Position numbers and translations under genes: made by a program
Part shown: positions 52,447 to 63,606 of the stretch, in pieces
Layout of the letters: the number at the start of each line of letters is the position of its first letter
How positions within the stretch are numbered: position 1 is the stretch's first letter
Notes under the pieces: generated by a model
Database searches by the model: none
What the model was told of the DNA's origin: nothing
The model's input: only the letters and a program-made list of their open reading frames with translations
Assembly: GCF_003589745.1 (NCBI RefSeq)
Contig: NZ_CP032364.1
Location: forward strand, 1,426,001-1,490,000
Length of the DNA: 64,000 nt
Direction of reading: 5' to 3'
Origin: Lachnoanaerobaculum umeaense
Lineage (GTDB): Bacteria > Bacillota > Clostridia > Lachnospirales > Lachnospiraceae

Positions 52447-53913
52447 TTACCTGTTCATTATCAAATTTTTATATCTGGAAAGTTCTTCCTTGGCCTTTTT
52501 AAAATCTACCATATGCCATTCCCAGTTCGGGCTTCCGACTGTTCCCGGTGTATTGATATGACCTTCTTTACCAAGTCCTATGATATCCGCCAAAGGTATA
52601 ATAGCATACTCAGCCTTACTCTTTAACACATAGGTCAAAAGTCTGTCCTTTATATTGCCTGCTTTTATACTCTGCTTCTTTAAAAATTCTCTGACCTTTC
52701 TCTTTGCAGCAACTGTTAATCCGTCATACCACTGCATTAGAGTATCATTGTCATGAGTTCCTGTATAGAAAATAACATTCTCTATATCATTTGATATGTC
52801 TCTTGCGTACTTTCCTTTTGTATCGATAGAGAATAGAAGAATTCTCATTCCCTTTAGGTGATAATGATCCTTTAGCTCCAATACCTCAGGTCGCAACTCA
52901 CCCAAATCTTCTGCTACAAGATTTACACCGGGTAGTTCCTTATTTAGGGTATCTATCACTTCATAGCCCGGAGCCTCAATCCACTCTCCGTCAATAGCTG
53001 TAAGACATGAAGCCGGTATCTTCCAAAAAGTATCAAATGCACGGAAGTGATCAATACGGATGATATCAAATAACTTATTGCTATATCCTATTCTGTCTAC
53101 CCAGAACTTATATTTATTTTTCTTTAAATAGTCCCAATCATATATAGGATTTCCCCATCTTTGTCCTGTAGCACTAAAATAATCAGGTGGAACTCCTGCA
53201 ATAAATATAGGTCTTCCGTCGGTATCAAGTAAAAAATTATCTTTACCTGCCCATACATCTACAGAATCCAGTCCGACATAGAAAGGCACATCACCCATGA
53301 CTTCAACGCCTGCCTCATTGGCATATCTTTTTATATCCATCCACTGAGTATAGAAAACATATTGAATAAAGCATTGATATCTTGCTTCTTTTTCTACATT
53401 CTCAGAAAGTACACTCTTGTCTCCTGACCAATTTTTGTAATCAGCCTTCCAATCATTCCAGCAATCGCCATTGTTGTCAAGCTTTAGAGCACGAAATACA
53501 GCATATGTATATACCCAATCCTGTGACATAAAGTCTACATATGCAGGATCTTTTTGTCCGTCTTTAGATACAAACTTTTCAAAGGCTTCTCTTAAGTAAC
53601 TCTCTTTAAAAGCTCTTACGGCTGTATAATCAACTCTTTTAGCATTTTCTCTAAATTTATCAGGTTTCTTATCCAGTAATCCTGCTTCAAAAAGTAAGTC
53701 AAGACTGATATAAAGCTCATCACCGGCACATGATGAGTATGGTTGATAAGGAGAGTTTCCGTATCCTACAGGGTTTAGAGGTAAAATTTGCCAGATCTTT
53801 ACTCCATTTTCCTTCATTATATCAATCCACTGATAGGAAGCCCATCCAAGCTCTCCCACTCCTGTTGTGGAAGGGAGGGCTGAAACCGGCATTAAAATTC
53901 CTGTTTTTTTCAT
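52447..53913 (-). CDS. malQ: 4-alpha-glucanotransferase (amylomaltase)
   Basis: A 488-residue GH77 enzyme that disproportionates maltodextrins. It has the N-terminal MKKTGILMPVSALPS, the PFYVGLDSVDVWA segment, the nucleophile region IIRIDHFRAF, the acid/base LVAEDLGELR and the third acidic residue in YTGTHDNDTLMQW. AAGGAG fits the ATG at 53913; the extension to 53958 overlaps the phosphorylase gene and is not used. Last gene of the operon. Confidence 0.95.
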   Translation of the reverse strand: MKKTGILMPVSALPSTTGVGELGWASYQWIDIMKENGVKIWQILPLNPVGYGNSPYQPYSSCAGDELYISLDLLFEAGLLDKKPDKFRENAKRVDYTAVRAFKESYLREAFEKFVSKDGQKDPAYVDFMSQDWVYTYAVFRALKLDNNGDCWNDWKADYKNWSGDKSVLSENVEKEARYQCFIQYVFYTQWMDIKRYANEAGVEVMGDVPFYVGLDSVDVWAGKDNFLLDTDGRPIFIAGVPPDYFSATGQRWGNPIYDWDYLKKNKYKFWVDRIGYSNKLFDIIRIDHFRAFDTFWKIPASCLTAIDGEWIEAPGYEVIDTLNKELPGVNLVAEDLGELRPEVLELKDHYHLKGMRILLFSIDTKGKYARDISNDIENVIFYTGTHDNDTLMQWYDGLTVAAKRKVREFLKKQSIKAGNIKDRLLTYVLKSKAEYAIIPLADIIGLGKEGHINTPGTVGSPNWEWHMVDFKKAKEELSRYKNLIMNR

Positions 53914-53923
53914 TAAATTCTCC

Positions 53924-56182
53924 TTATAAATGCCAGATATCATTATTGTATTCCGCAATAGTTCTATCTGATGAGAAGAATCCTGCTTTTGCCATATTTA
54001 CAAGAGCTTTCTTTGACCAAGTCATCTCATCCTCATAGTCATTTAACATCTGCTCTTTTGTCTTTATATAATCCTTTACATCAAGGAGTGCCATAAACCA
54101 GTCTTTATTTACAATTTCCTTATAAAGTCTGCACAGATTCATCGGATCTCCTATGCGGATAAGTTCTTTGCTTATAATAAAATCTACTAACTCCTCTACC
54201 TCAGGATCGTTGTCATAGATATCGGCAGAACGATATGAAGATGTTTCATAAAGCTTTATTACATCCTCTGACTTCTTACCGAAGATATAGATATTGTCAT
54301 CACCTACAAGCTCATGAATCTCTACATTGGCACCATCCTCTGTACCAAGAGTTACGGCACCATTTAGCATAAACTTCATATTTCCTGTTCCTGAAGCTTC
54401 CTTTGATGCAAGCGAAATCTGCTCGGAAATATCACAAGCAGGGATAAGCTTTTCAGCCTTTGTAACATTGTAGTTTTCCACCATAACTATCTTTAGATAT
54501 GGACTTACAGCCGAATCATTCTCCACTAATTGCTGTAAACACAAAATCAAATGAATTATATCCTTTGCAATAGTATAGGCAGGTGCAGCCTTTGCTCCGA
54601 AGATCATAGTTATTGGACGCTTTGGTAAATGTCCTTTCTTAATCTCTTTATATTTGTAAATAGCATAGAGTGCATTCATCTGCTGTCTCTTATACTCATG
54701 CAAACGCTTTATCTGAATATCAAATACAGAGTTCTCATCAATATCAATATTCTGAGTATGCTTTAAATACTTCTTAAGCTCTAATTTAGCATCCTTCTTG
54801 ATTTCTCTAAGCTTTTTTAATACCTTCTCATCATCTTTGTAGTCTAAAAGTTTAGAAAGATTAGCAGCATCCTCCATGTAATCTGTGCCGATAAGCTCGT
54901 TTAAATACTCTGAAAGCTCATGATTACAATGAACCAGCCATCTACGGAATGTAATGCCGTTTGTCTTATTATTAAACTTCTCAGGATATATATCATAGAA
55001 AGGCTTCAGCTCTGAGTTTTTCAAAATCTCCGTATGAAGAGCCGCAACACCATTTACGGCATATCCGAAGTGAATATCAATATGAGCCATATGTACACGG
55101 CTTTGGTTATCTATGATATACACTCTCTCATCACTAAACTCTCTTTTTATTCTTGCATCAAGCTCATAAATAATAGGCAATAACTGTGGCACTACCTTCT
55201 CCAAGTAGCTGATTGGCCACTTCTCAAGTGCTTCGGCAAGTATTGTATGATTGGTATAAGCACATGTCTTTCTTACCACATCAATAGCTGTATCCATGTT
55301 GAATCCCTTTTGCTGTGTCAAGATACGGATAAGTTCAGGAATAACCATGGTTGGGTGAGTATCATTGATCTGAACACATACATGCTCATGAAGTCTGTAG
55401 AGATCTACACCTCTTCCTTCAGCCTCTCTTATAATTAACTGTGCCGCATTGCTTACCATAAAATACTGCTGATAAATTCTAAGTAAATGACCTGCCTCAT
55501 CACTGTCATCCGGATATAGGAACAGTGTTAAGTTCTTACCGATATCATGTTTATCAAAATTTATTCCGTCTCTTATAATAGACTCATCCACACTGTCAAT
55601 ATCAAAAAGATGCAATTTATTGCATTTACTCTGTTGATATCCCGGAATATCAATATCATACATTGTAGATCTCAAAGTAAAATCTTTGAAAGGAACTTCA
55701 AAACTCACATCAGTTCTTGTAAGCCAGCTGTTATCTGTGATCCAAGGATTTTTCTCTTCATATTGCTTTTTATCTATAAATTTTTGTAGGAACAGTCCAT
55801 CATGATAGTTTAATCCTACTCCGTCACCATTTAATCCAAGTGTTGCAATAGAGTCAAGGAAGCAAGCAGCCAGACGACCAAGTCCACCATTTCCAAGTGA
55901 TGGTTCCGGCTCTACCTCTTCAACGGCTGTTATATCATGACCATTCTTTGCAAGTATATCTCTTACCTCATCAAAGATTCCAAGATTGATCATATTGTTA
56001 GATAAAAGCTTTCCAATCAGGAACTCCGCTGAAATATAATATAGCTTTCTATTTCCTGCATTATGTTCCATACCTTCCATCTTCTCTTTTGTGATATTTA
56101 AGAGTGCTGTGTAAATCTCAGCATCTGAAGCTACTTCAATTTCCCTACCAAGCTTGTTCTTTAACATCTCTTCTAATGACAT
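53924..56182 (-). CDS. glgP: glycogen/maltodextrin phosphorylase
   Basis: A 752-residue GT35 phosphorylase releasing glucose-1-phosphate from alpha-1,4-glucans. The pyridoxal-phosphate lysine is in [14 protein letters not shown] near 595. Other conserved segments are [12 protein letters not shown] and [14 protein letters not shown]. It is slightly shorter than mammalian and E. coli enzymes, as is usual for Firmicute maltodextrin phosphorylases. It lies between the GH13 hydrolase and malQ. Confidence 0.95.
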   Translation of the reverse strand: MSLEEMLKNKLGREIEVASDAEIYTALLNITKEKMEGMEHNAGNRKLYYISAEFLIGKLLSNNMINLGIFDEVRDILAKNGHDITAVEEVEPEPSLGNGGLGRLAACFLDSIATLGLNGDGVGLNYHDGLFLQKFIDKKQYEEKNPWITDNSWLTRTDVSFEVPFKDFTLRSTMYDIDIPGYQQSKCNKLHLFDIDSVDESIIRDGINFDKHDIGKNLTLFLYPDDSDEAGHLLRIYQQYFMVSNAAQLIIREAEGRGVDLYRLHEHVCVQINDTHPTMVIPELIRILTQQKGFNMDTAIDVVRKTCAYTNHTILAEALEKWPISYLEKVVPQLLPIIYELDARIKREFSDERVYIIDNQSRVHMAHIDIHFGYAVNGVAALHTEILKNSELKPFYDIYPEKFNNKTNGITFRRWLVHCNHELSEYLNELIGTDYMEDAANLSKLLDYKDDEKVLKKLREIKKDAKLELKKYLKHTQNIDIDENSVFDIQIKRLHEYKRQQMNALYAIYKYKEIKKGHLPKRPITMIFGAKAAPAYTIAKDIIHLILCLQQLVENDSAVSPYLKIVMVENYNVTKAEKLIPACDISEQISLASKEASGTGNMKFMLNGAVTLGTEDGANVEIHELVGDDNIYIFGKKSEDVIKLYETSSYRSADIYDNDPEVEELVDFIISKELIRIGDPMNLCRLYKEIVNKDWFMALLDVKDYIKTKEQMLNDYEDEMTWSKKALVNMAKAGFFSSDRTIAEYNNDIWHL

Positions 56183-56203
56183 ACTTTTATTCTCCTTTTT
56201 ATT

Positions 56204-57961
56204 TTAAATCCTGCGGATTAAAGTTCCATTTGCTCCAAGTATCTCCCTGTCAAAATTTCGTGAAAATAGAATCTCTTTCCCCGAATTTATTTTGATTGGA
56301 TTTTCTGAAGCATTTATTAGAACCTCCATACTATTTCCATATTCATCAATCTTGATATATTCCACACATCTATCATTATCATAGTTGTCCGGAAAATGGA
56401 AATGTGGACTTCTGCACATCTTTTCATTTCGCCTTAGCATTATAAGGCTTTTCATTGTAGCAATCTTTTCTACATTTTCGCTACTGCCTATCTCACTCCA
56501 TGGCATACATCTCCTACAATCCGGATCATGTGCACCCTCCATTGCTATCTCTGTACCATAGTAGATACATGGACTACCGGGAAGTGTAAAAAGAATTGCA
56601 AGTTGCTGATAGAATTTATCCAAATCATTGCATCTATTCATCAACCTTTCCGTATCATGTGAATCAAGTAGATTGAATAAAACATTGTTAGACTGCTGCA
56701 TATACATTGTATAACAACGATTTACCATGTACTCAAACTCATGCTTTTTCATAGTCTTATCCAGGAAAAAATCGTGGATTCCGCTAAGTAGGGGATAATT
56801 CATAACTGAATCGTACTCATCTCCTTGTAGCCACTGTGTTGCATCATGCCAAATTTCTCCAAGTAGATAAATATCAGGTTTTATAGCTTTTAGATGTTCT
56901 CTTATCTTTTTCAAGAATCTGTGTGACACTTCATTGCCAACATCAAAGCGTATACCATCTATATCAAACTCTCTAATCCAGTCTTCACAGATTTTACAAA
57001 AATATTCTGTAACCTCATTATTGTTAGTGTTTAGTTTAGGCATTCCGTCTGTGAATGCAAAAGTGTAATATCTCTTATCTCTAGTATCTCCTCTTTTTGC
57101 AATATCATCCCAGTTTTCCACCATAAACCAGTCTGCATACTTTGAAGATTTGCCATTTTTAAGCACATCAAGCCATGGCATAAACTTTCTTCCACAGTGG
57201 TTAAATACTGCATCCACCATTACATAGATACCTTTTTTATGAGCCTCTATGCAAAGTGATTTCATAGTATCAGTATCTCCAAAAGACGGATCGATCTTTG
57301 TGTAATCAGTTGTATCATACTTATGATTTGATTCAGCTTCCATTATCGGATTTAGATAAATACCTGTTATTCCAAGGTTTTGTAGATATTCAAGTTTACT
57401 TCTAATACCTTCTAAATTACCACCAAATTTCTCATAATTGGTTACACTGCCATGATCCCTCCAAGGTGTAATGTCATCTGTATTATTTTGTGGAGTACCA
57501 TTGCAAAATCTGTCCGGGAAAATCTGATACCATATAGTATCATTTACCCATTTTGGAGTAATATTTATGTCAGATGGATTCATCCATGGAACAATAAAGC
57601 ATTGTAGTATCCTACCCTCCATATGAAACTGTTCCTCAGTTAAAAATCCGTCTTCAAAATAATACCAGATACTGTCCTCTGTATGTAACTCAAAAAAGTA
57701 CTTACATCTCTTATACATTGGAGTAAGAGTTGTAGTCCACCATATCTGATGTGATAGACGTTTTTTATAGACTATCTCATCTCTTTTGCCACTCCATTTC
57801 TCATTTCCACCTAATATTCCGGCTTCGAACGGATCACCATAGTGGATAAAGACTTGTTTTACATCATATCCTGTTTTTAAATTTATAATAAGTCTATCAT
57901 CATCCAGAGGATAACTCATCTGTTCAGATGTTCTATGGTATACACCGGCAAATTCCATCAT
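56204..57961 (-). CDS. GH13 alpha-glycosidase (neopullulanase/maltogenic amylase type)
   Basis: A 585-residue cytoplasmic enzyme without a signal peptide. The N-terminal CBM34-like domain (about 1-125) is followed by the GH13 barrel. DAVFNHCG is region I, GIRFDVGNEV carries the nucleophile aspartate, LLGEIWHDA the acid/base glutamate, and LLDSHDTERLM the third aspartate. The CBM34 plus GH13_20 plan indicates a maltogenic amylase, neopullulanase or cyclomaltodextrinase. These cannot be separated by reading. AAAGGAG precedes the start. Confidence 0.9.
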   Translation of the reverse strand: MMEFAGVYHRTSEQMSYPLDDDRLIINLKTGYDVKQVFIHYGDPFEAGILGGNEKWSGKRDEIVYKKRLSHQIWWTTTLTPMYKRCKYFFELHTEDSIWYYFEDGFLTEEQFHMEGRILQCFIVPWMNPSDINITPKWVNDTIWYQIFPDRFCNGTPQNNTDDITPWRDHGSVTNYEKFGGNLEGIRSKLEYLQNLGITGIYLNPIMEAESNHKYDTTDYTKIDPSFGDTDTMKSLCIEAHKKGIYVMVDAVFNHCGRKFMPWLDVLKNGKSSKYADWFMVENWDDIAKRGDTRDKRYYTFAFTDGMPKLNTNNNEVTEYFCKICEDWIREFDIDGIRFDVGNEVSHRFLKKIREHLKAIKPDIYLLGEIWHDATQWLQGDEYDSVMNYPLLSGIHDFFLDKTMKKHEFEYMVNRCYTMYMQQSNNVLFNLLDSHDTERLMNRCNDLDKFYQQLAILFTLPGSPCIYYGTEIAMEGAHDPDCRRCMPWSEIGSSENVEKIATMKSLIMLRRNEKMCRSPHFHFPDNYDNDRCVEYIKIDEYGNSMEVLINASENPIKINSGKEILFSRNFDREILGANGTLIRRI

Positions 57962-57973
57962 ATCTCCTTTATA

Positions 57974-59902
57974 TTACCTTTTCCCAAGTATCAGTACGCT
58001 CTGTGGCTGCACCTTTATCTGAGAATTTGCACTTATATTCTTTTGCCACAGACTACTGTCATCGGCATCGCAAAGCACTTCCCAGTTTCCTTTCAAGTAC
58101 TCGCCTTCAAAAATCTTTTTTGAAGCATTATAAATGACTTTTACCTGACTCCACAAAGATGTACTGTCATTGTTTATCGTAAATCCAACTATCTGCTTTT
58201 GCTTCCACATATCAGTGATATGCTTATAGCTTCCTTTAGATTTATCACATAGTCCTGAAAGTTTTTTTCTTAGTGAAATCAGACCTTTATAGTAATCAAC
58301 CAGCTCTTTATTTTTCCATGCCAATTCCCAGTCAAGTTTATTTACCTCAATAGGCATATTGTAGGTGTTATCAAGTCCACCCTTTGTTCTGCCGAATTCC
58401 TCACCTGATAAGAAAAACAATGTTCCCTGACAAGTCATATAAATTGCGGCAGCCAACTTGTTTAATCTCATTACCTCATCTTTACCGGCAGTATCACCTA
58501 GCTTATCCCAAAGCGTCTGATTGTCATGTGCCGAAACATATGAAACTATCTGCGAAGGTGCTTTCACACCTTCAAACTCTTTATTATATTTCGGGTCACA
58601 CCATGCACTTACACTTGAGAGTATATCGTCTTCTTTATCCTTGCCACCGTTTACAAATCCGGCTTCCTTAGGTCTGAGAGCAGAACCCTTTATAGAATCT
58701 CTGGTGTTGTCACAAAATGCTCCTATATTTTCATCTAAAAGAGCTATATTGTCTTTGCCTGCAACCTTTTTATTATATTCTATGGCTGTATCTGTTGCAG
58801 ACCAAGGCTCACCGTAGATTATCTTTTCGCCCTTACCGTATATGATATCAAGTTCCTTCCTGATATTGTTCATCAAATCGGTATCAAGAAGTCCCATCAA
58901 GTCAAAGCGAAATCCGTCAATATGATACTCCCTTGCCCAGTAAAGTACGGACTCCAGAATATATTTTGAACACATGGCTCTTTCACTTGCCACATCATTG
59001 CCGCAGGCAGAACCGTCGGATACCTTGCCGTCACTGTATGCTCTGTAAAAATACCAAGGCAGAGTTCTTTGAAACCATGAATCAAGTGAGTAAGTATGAT
59101 TATATACAACATCCATAATTACGCCAAATCCGGCTTCATGGATTGACTGTATCATTTCCTTCATTTCATTGATACGAACCTCACCATGAAAGGCATCTGT
59201 AGCATATGAACCCTCCGGTATATTGTAGTTGACAGGATCATAACCCCAGTTAAACTCATCATCTTTAGTTTCGTCTACAGAACCATAGTCATACATCGGC
59301 ATTATTTGAATATGTGTTACGCCAAGCTCCTTTAAATAATCAAGTCCTGTTGGATGAATACCGTCATTATTTAAAGTTGTATGTTTGCAAGTAAAAGCCT
59401 TATACTTTCCACGATACTCTAGAGGAAAACCACCGGATTTATCGTAGGAAAACTCTTTCACATTAAGCTCATATACAATTCTTTCCGCTCCTTTTTGCGG
59501 TGCCTTATCATTTTCCCAACCGGAAGGATTGGTCCTTTTAAGGTTGACAGCCATGCTTTTTTGTCCATTAATTCCACAGGCTTTTGCATAAGGGTCTGCA
59601 GTTAGAACTTCTTTACCATCTCTTGTGATCAGATAATCATAGTAAACACCATGAAGTTCTTTATCAGAGTAAAAGCTCCACACTCCCTTATCTTCTTTTT
59701 TCATATGAATATGCCTATAGGCCTTAACACCATCTCCAGCTTCATATAGGTTTAAATATATACTATCCGCTTCAGGTGACCATAGACGAAATGTAGTACC
59801 ATTTTCATCGCACTCTACACCCAAATCATTTCCATCATAAATAAAATTTTCAAGAAATTTCTTTGATGAATAATATTCCTTAAGTTTATTTATATATTCC
59901 AT
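57974..59902 (-). CDS. pulA: type I pullulanase (GH13_14)
   Basis: A 642-residue debranching enzyme for alpha-1,6 links. The N-terminal CBM48-like domain (about 25-120, GTTFRLWSPEADSIYLNLY) precedes the catalytic barrel with the type I pullulanase marker FNWGYDPVNYNIPEGSY near 217. MDVVYNHTY, GFRFDLMGLLD (nucleophile), YGEPWSATD (acid/base) and SAHDNQTLWDKL follow. No signal peptide, so it works on imported dextrins. It follows malG with 2 nt between genes. Confidence 0.93.
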   Translation of the reverse strand: MEYINKLKEYYSSKKFLENFIYDGNDLGVECDENGTTFRLWSPEADSIYLNLYEAGDGVKAYRHIHMKKEDKGVWSFYSDKELHGVYYDYLITRDGKEVLTADPYAKACGINGQKSMAVNLKRTNPSGWENDKAPQKGAERIVYELNVKEFSYDKSGGFPLEYRGKYKAFTCKHTTLNNDGIHPTGLDYLKELGVTHIQIMPMYDYGSVDETKDDEFNWGYDPVNYNIPEGSYATDAFHGEVRINEMKEMIQSIHEAGFGVIMDVVYNHTYSLDSWFQRTLPWYFYRAYSDGKVSDGSACGNDVASERAMCSKYILESVLYWAREYHIDGFRFDLMGLLDTDLMNNIRKELDIIYGKGEKIIYGEPWSATDTAIEYNKKVAGKDNIALLDENIGAFCDNTRDSIKGSALRPKEAGFVNGGKDKEDDILSSVSAWCDPKYNKEFEGVKAPSQIVSYVSAHDNQTLWDKLGDTAGKDEVMRLNKLAAAIYMTCQGTLFFLSGEEFGRTKGGLDNTYNMPIEVNKLDWELAWKNKELVDYYKGLISLRKKLSGLCDKSKGSYKHITDMWKQKQIVGFTINNDSTSLWSQVKVIYNASKKIFEGEYLKGNWEVLCDADDSSLWQKNISANSQIKVQPQSVLILGKR

Positions 59903-59904
59903 TG

Positions 59905-60774
59905 CTATCCCTTAACTGCACCTGAAATACCATCTACATAGTATTTTTGCATAAATAAGAACAAGAGTGCTATAGGAATAGAAATAAGCACTGCACCTGC
60001 AGCAAAACTTGTATACCAGTTGTCAATATATTCTTTTTCAAGCATCTTCCAAAGTCCAATAGCTATTGTATACTGATCTGAATTAGCTCTACATATAACC
60101 TTTGCAAAAATAAAGTCAAGCCATGGTCCCATAAAAGCCGTCAAAACTGTATATACAATTATTGGCTTACTAAGCGGCAAAGTAACTTTATAAAAAATCT
60201 GCCATCTTGTACATCCATCTAAAAGTGCCGCCTCATCTATTGCTACCGGTATAGTATCAAAGAATCCCTTTGCGATTTGGAAACCAAGTCCTGCACCACC
60301 TGAGTAGCATAAAATAAGAGCCAATTTGATTAAATTACCCTCGGTAAGGCCCATAGACTTTAAGATAAAGTAAACAGCGATCATGGACATAAATCCCGGA
60401 AACAGTCCAAGCACCATTGCCATATTCATATATGGCTTTCTCAGTTTAAATTTGATTCTAGATAGACAGTATGAAACTGCAAGTACATAGAATGCTGACA
60501 AAACACATGAACATATAGCTATAAACAATGTATTTATAAACATCTGCGGAAAGTTCAAAATAGTTGTATCATTAAATAACTTTTTATAGTTGTCAAGTGT
60601 AAATGCCTGTGGTAAGAAGGTTGATACATATGATCCCGTTTCTGCACGAAAGCTTGTCATTATTACCCAAAATATTGGGAAAAGCCAGATAGCAGCTAAA
60701 ACTGCAAGAATAATATGTACAATAGTATTGTTTATCATTTTTTTCTTTTTTGCAGACTGAAATTGTTTTGCCAT
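59905..60774 (-). CDS. malG: maltodextrin ABC transporter permease MalG-type
   Basis: A 289-residue permease with six membrane helices. The EAA loop reads DEAALLDGCTRWQIFYKVTL near 200. The C-terminal helix ends with KYYVDGISGAVKG, typical of MalG. It lies 2 nt behind malF and 2 nt before pulA. Confidence 0.92.
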   Translation of the reverse strand: MAKQFQSAKKKKMINNTIVHIILAVLAAIWLFPIFWVIMTSFRAETGSYVSTFLPQAFTLDNYKKLFNDTTILNFPQMFINTLFIAICSCVLSAFYVLAVSYCLSRIKFKLRKPYMNMAMVLGLFPGFMSMIAVYFILKSMGLTEGNLIKLALILCYSGGAGLGFQIAKGFFDTIPVAIDEAALLDGCTRWQIFYKVTLPLSKPIIVYTVLTAFMGPWLDFIFAKVICRANSDQYTIAIGLWKMLEKEYIDNWYTSFAAGAVLISIPIALLFLFMQKYYVDGISGAVKG

Positions 60775-60776
60775 GA

Positions 60777-62156
60777 TTAGAATCCTCCCTCTTCCTTATA
60801 TGATTTACTATTTCTATAGGTGAATAGTGCACCAATTGCCAAAATAACAAATGTCATAATGCCGATGACAGCACCGATATTGTAATACTGCTTATCAATT
60901 GTTAGCTTATAAAGCCATGTAACCAAAAGGTCTGTCTTACCTGCCGTTGAAGAGAGGTCTGTAACAGGATCTCCTCCTGACAAAAGATAGATTACATTAA
61001 AGTTATTGATATTACCTGTAAATGTAACTATTAAATAAGGTGTTGTAACATAGAGCATATATGGCAATGTAATCTTTGTAAAAGTCTGTATTGCATTTGC
61101 TCCGTCAACTCTTGCAGCCTCATAAAGATCCTCAGGTATATTCTGTAGCACACCTGTAAGCTGAAGCAAAGTATATGGTACACCAACCCAAACATTGATA
61201 ATAATAACTGTAACTCTTGCCCATGTAGGATCAGCAAAAAATGGAAGGCTCGCATCATTTGCAATAAGTCCAAGGTTTCTAAGAAGTACATTTACTGCAC
61301 CCTCAGGCTGTAGCATTGTACGCATGATAAGTAATGATACGAACATTGGTACTGCACATGAAAGCACAAAACAAAATCTCCAAAATCCCTTAGCTTTTGT
61401 TCCTTTTCTATTAATAAGTAATGATAAAATCATACCAAAAATATAGTTACTAAATGTTGCAAAAAATGCCCAAATAACTGTCCATGCAAGTACTGACCAG
61501 AATGTACTACCAAGGATACTTTTTGAATCAAACAATGTCTTGAAATTATCAAGTCCAACCCAATTAAACAACATTAGATGATTATCTATACGGCTGTAGT
61601 TTGTAAATGCCATACAGATCATAAATACCAATGGAAGTATTGTAAATATAAATACAAATGCTGTAGGCGGTGTCATAAACAGACGATATAAATTTTCATT
61701 TAAAAGTGTTTTCAAATCTTCTACAAAGTTATTTACATGCTTACCTTCTTTGCGAAGACATTCAGCTTTGTATGCGCTCTTTAATGTACCTCTCCAAATA
61801 ACTATCATAAGAACGGTAATTAAAATTGCGGCTACACCGTACAGCAATATAAGTATAGACTGATCACCCTTTGTATATGTGTAAATCTGCTTTACTTCAT
61901 CCCACACTTCCTGCTGCTCTACACTTCCAAGTGTGCGAAGACCTGCTATAAAGCCTATTCCATTTACTGCCATAAAGACAATATAAGCAATCTCTATGAG
62001 AAGATATATAAGTCCTTTAACAATCTGTCCGTTGACAATATTTCCAAATCCCATCAAAATCATGGAAAGTTTTGTTGATAATCCGCCTTCTTTTATTGCA
62101 TTAGCGCAAGTGTATGGCGTAGGAAATTCATTAACTCTTTTTTTAAATAAACCCAT
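60777..62156 (-). CDS. malF: maltodextrin ABC transporter permease MalF-type
   Basis: A 459-residue permease with eight membrane helices. An extra N-terminal pair (about 30-70 and 100-120) precedes the six-helix core, as in Gram-positive MalF/GanP. The EAA loop is YEAARVDGANAIQTFTKITL near 355. It pairs with MalG and needs a cytoplasmic ATPase. None is encoded here, so a shared MsmX-like ATPase is expected. Confidence 0.92.
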   Translation of the reverse strand: MGLFKKRVNEFPTPYTCANAIKEGGLSTKLSMILMGFGNIVNGQIVKGLIYLLIEIAYIVFMAVNGIGFIAGLRTLGSVEQQEVWDEVKQIYTYTKGDQSILILLYGVAAILITVLMIVIWRGTLKSAYKAECLRKEGKHVNNFVEDLKTLLNENLYRLFMTPPTAFVFIFTILPLVFMICMAFTNYSRIDNHLMLFNWVGLDNFKTLFDSKSILGSTFWSVLAWTVIWAFFATFSNYIFGMILSLLINRKGTKAKGFWRFCFVLSCAVPMFVSLLIMRTMLQPEGAVNVLLRNLGLIANDASLPFFADPTWARVTVIIINVWVGVPYTLLQLTGVLQNIPEDLYEAARVDGANAIQTFTKITLPYMLYVTTPYLIVTFTGNINNFNVIYLLSGGDPVTDLSSTAGKTDLLVTWLYKLTIDKQYYNIGAVIGIMTFVILAIGALFTYRNSKSYKEEGGF

Positions 62157-62168
62157 TCCATTTACCCC

Positions 62169-63407
62169 TTAATTTATTCCATTACTGTTCATTGCGTCAT
62201 TCATTGCTTCTGTCTGTTCTTTAGCATTATCATGTGTCACGCTCTTATTTCTGATTCCCTTACCCATGTTTTCAACAGGACTCCAGCAATTACTCATAGC
62301 TGGTACAAACGGCTGAAGAATTGAAGTACTATTGAAAGTATTATTCTGTGCCAAAACAAGAGCATCCGATGAAATCTTAGGATCCTTCAAAAGTTCAGTA
62401 TTACATGGTATAACATTTCTCATCTCATAGTGTGCTTTCTGTGCATCCAATCCACCAAGGTATACTGCAAGTGCAACTGCCTGTTCCATATGCTCACTAT
62501 GTGAGTTTACTCCAATTGCCTTGGAACCTGCATATGCAAGCATCTGCTTTTGCTCCCCGTTAATAGTATAGGTAGGTAGCGAAACAACTCCCATATTATC
62601 TCCAAGAGCTTTCTTAATAGGATTAGCCTCCCAAGAACCTGTAAACATTGCACTCACGCTGCCGTTACGAAGCCCCGCAAGTGCAGAACCGTCAGCATCA
62701 ATTTTGAAATTAGGATTTGCTGCAAGGTCTATAACATAATTTGTAACATCTACAGCCTTGTCTCCTCCAAAGTCAACACCCTTTGACTCATCATTTTCAT
62801 TTCCAAATAGTGTACATCCATTTCCAAGATAAAATGAAGGAAGATACCAAGAATTTACAAGCGGGAAAGATACCATTCCCTTCTTTAACATTGTATCAAG
62901 ATTTTTCACATCATCATCAGAAAATACTGACTTGTCATAGAACATATACCAAGTATTTGTTGTAAATGGCACACCATAGAGTTCATTATTTACTGTAACT
63001 GAATTCAAGACCTCGTTTGAGTTGGTTGACTCGATTGCTTCTTTATACTTACCACCAAATCTTGCTATTGCTTTTGCATCTATAAGATTATTTATACGGT
63101 CATTTGCATACATAAATACATCCGCACTTGCCTCCGGATCCTGAGATACCTGATCCGCAGCTGTTGCCTCATCTGCAACCCCATAGACAAATGTGATATC
63201 CCACTCCGGGTGTTCATTCGCAAAATTTTTACACATTGTCTGAAGCCACTCACCACTGTCTTTTGACTGATCTTCTGATGGTGACCAAACCATTAGCCTG
63301 ACCTTCTCGACCCCACCTAAACTCTTGCTATTACCACATCCGGTAAGTCCGGTGCACAGAGTCAAAGCCATGATTCCTGTTAGAAATCTTTTAAGACTTC
63401 TTACCAT
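62169..63407 (-). CDS. malE: maltodextrin-binding lipoprotein
   Basis: A 412-residue solute-binding protein of the extracellular sugar family 1. The lipoprotein signal ends LTGC with C24 as lipidation site. The YGVPFTTNTWYMFYDKS and MFTGSWEANPIKKAL segments match maltose/maltodextrin binding proteins. First gene of the operon, behind AGGAGG and a good promoter. Captures starch breakdown products for MalFG. Confidence 0.93.
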   Translation of the reverse strand: MVRSLKRFLTGIMALTLCTGLTGCGNSKSLGGVEKVRLMVWSPSEDQSKDSGEWLQTMCKNFANEHPEWDITFVYGVADEATAADQVSQDPEASADVFMYANDRINNLIDAKAIARFGGKYKEAIESTNSNEVLNSVTVNNELYGVPFTTNTWYMFYDKSVFSDDDVKNLDTMLKKGMVSFPLVNSWYLPSFYLGNGCTLFGNENDESKGVDFGGDKAVDVTNYVIDLAANPNFKIDADGSALAGLRNGSVSAMFTGSWEANPIKKALGDNMGVVSLPTYTINGEQKQMLAYAGSKAIGVNSHSEHMEQAVALAVYLGGLDAQKAHYEMRNVIPCNTELLKDPKISSDALVLAQNNTFNSTSILQPFVPAMSNCWSPVENMGKGIRNKSVTHDNAKEQTEAMNDAMNSNGIN

Positions 63408-63455
63408 AATCTTACTACCTCCTAATAAGAATTTTCGTATTGTTTCGTTAAGTTA

Positions 63456-63484
63456 AATATATAACTTTTTCAATTCTTAGTCAA
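63456..63484 (-). promoter_or_regulatory. promoter of the maltodextrin operon
   Basis: -35 TTGACT (63479-63484), a 17-nt spacer and -10 TATATT (63456-63461) on the minus strand. The start near 63449 is about 40 nt before malE. No obvious operator resembling the one at the regulator gene is seen. Confidence 0.75.
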
Positions 63485-63606
63485 TCAATTTTCATGTATT
63501 CTTTATGTTTTTTTTAGTCTGCATAATACATCTTTACAATTTATATAATACCCCTTATTAGATTTCACTAAAAAAAATTGGTAAAACTATATATTTGTGT
63601 TATTTG

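Noticed and set aside
63408-63456. Catabolite-responsive (CcpA) site at malE
   Set aside because: No sequence close enough to the consensus cre site was found near the promoter.
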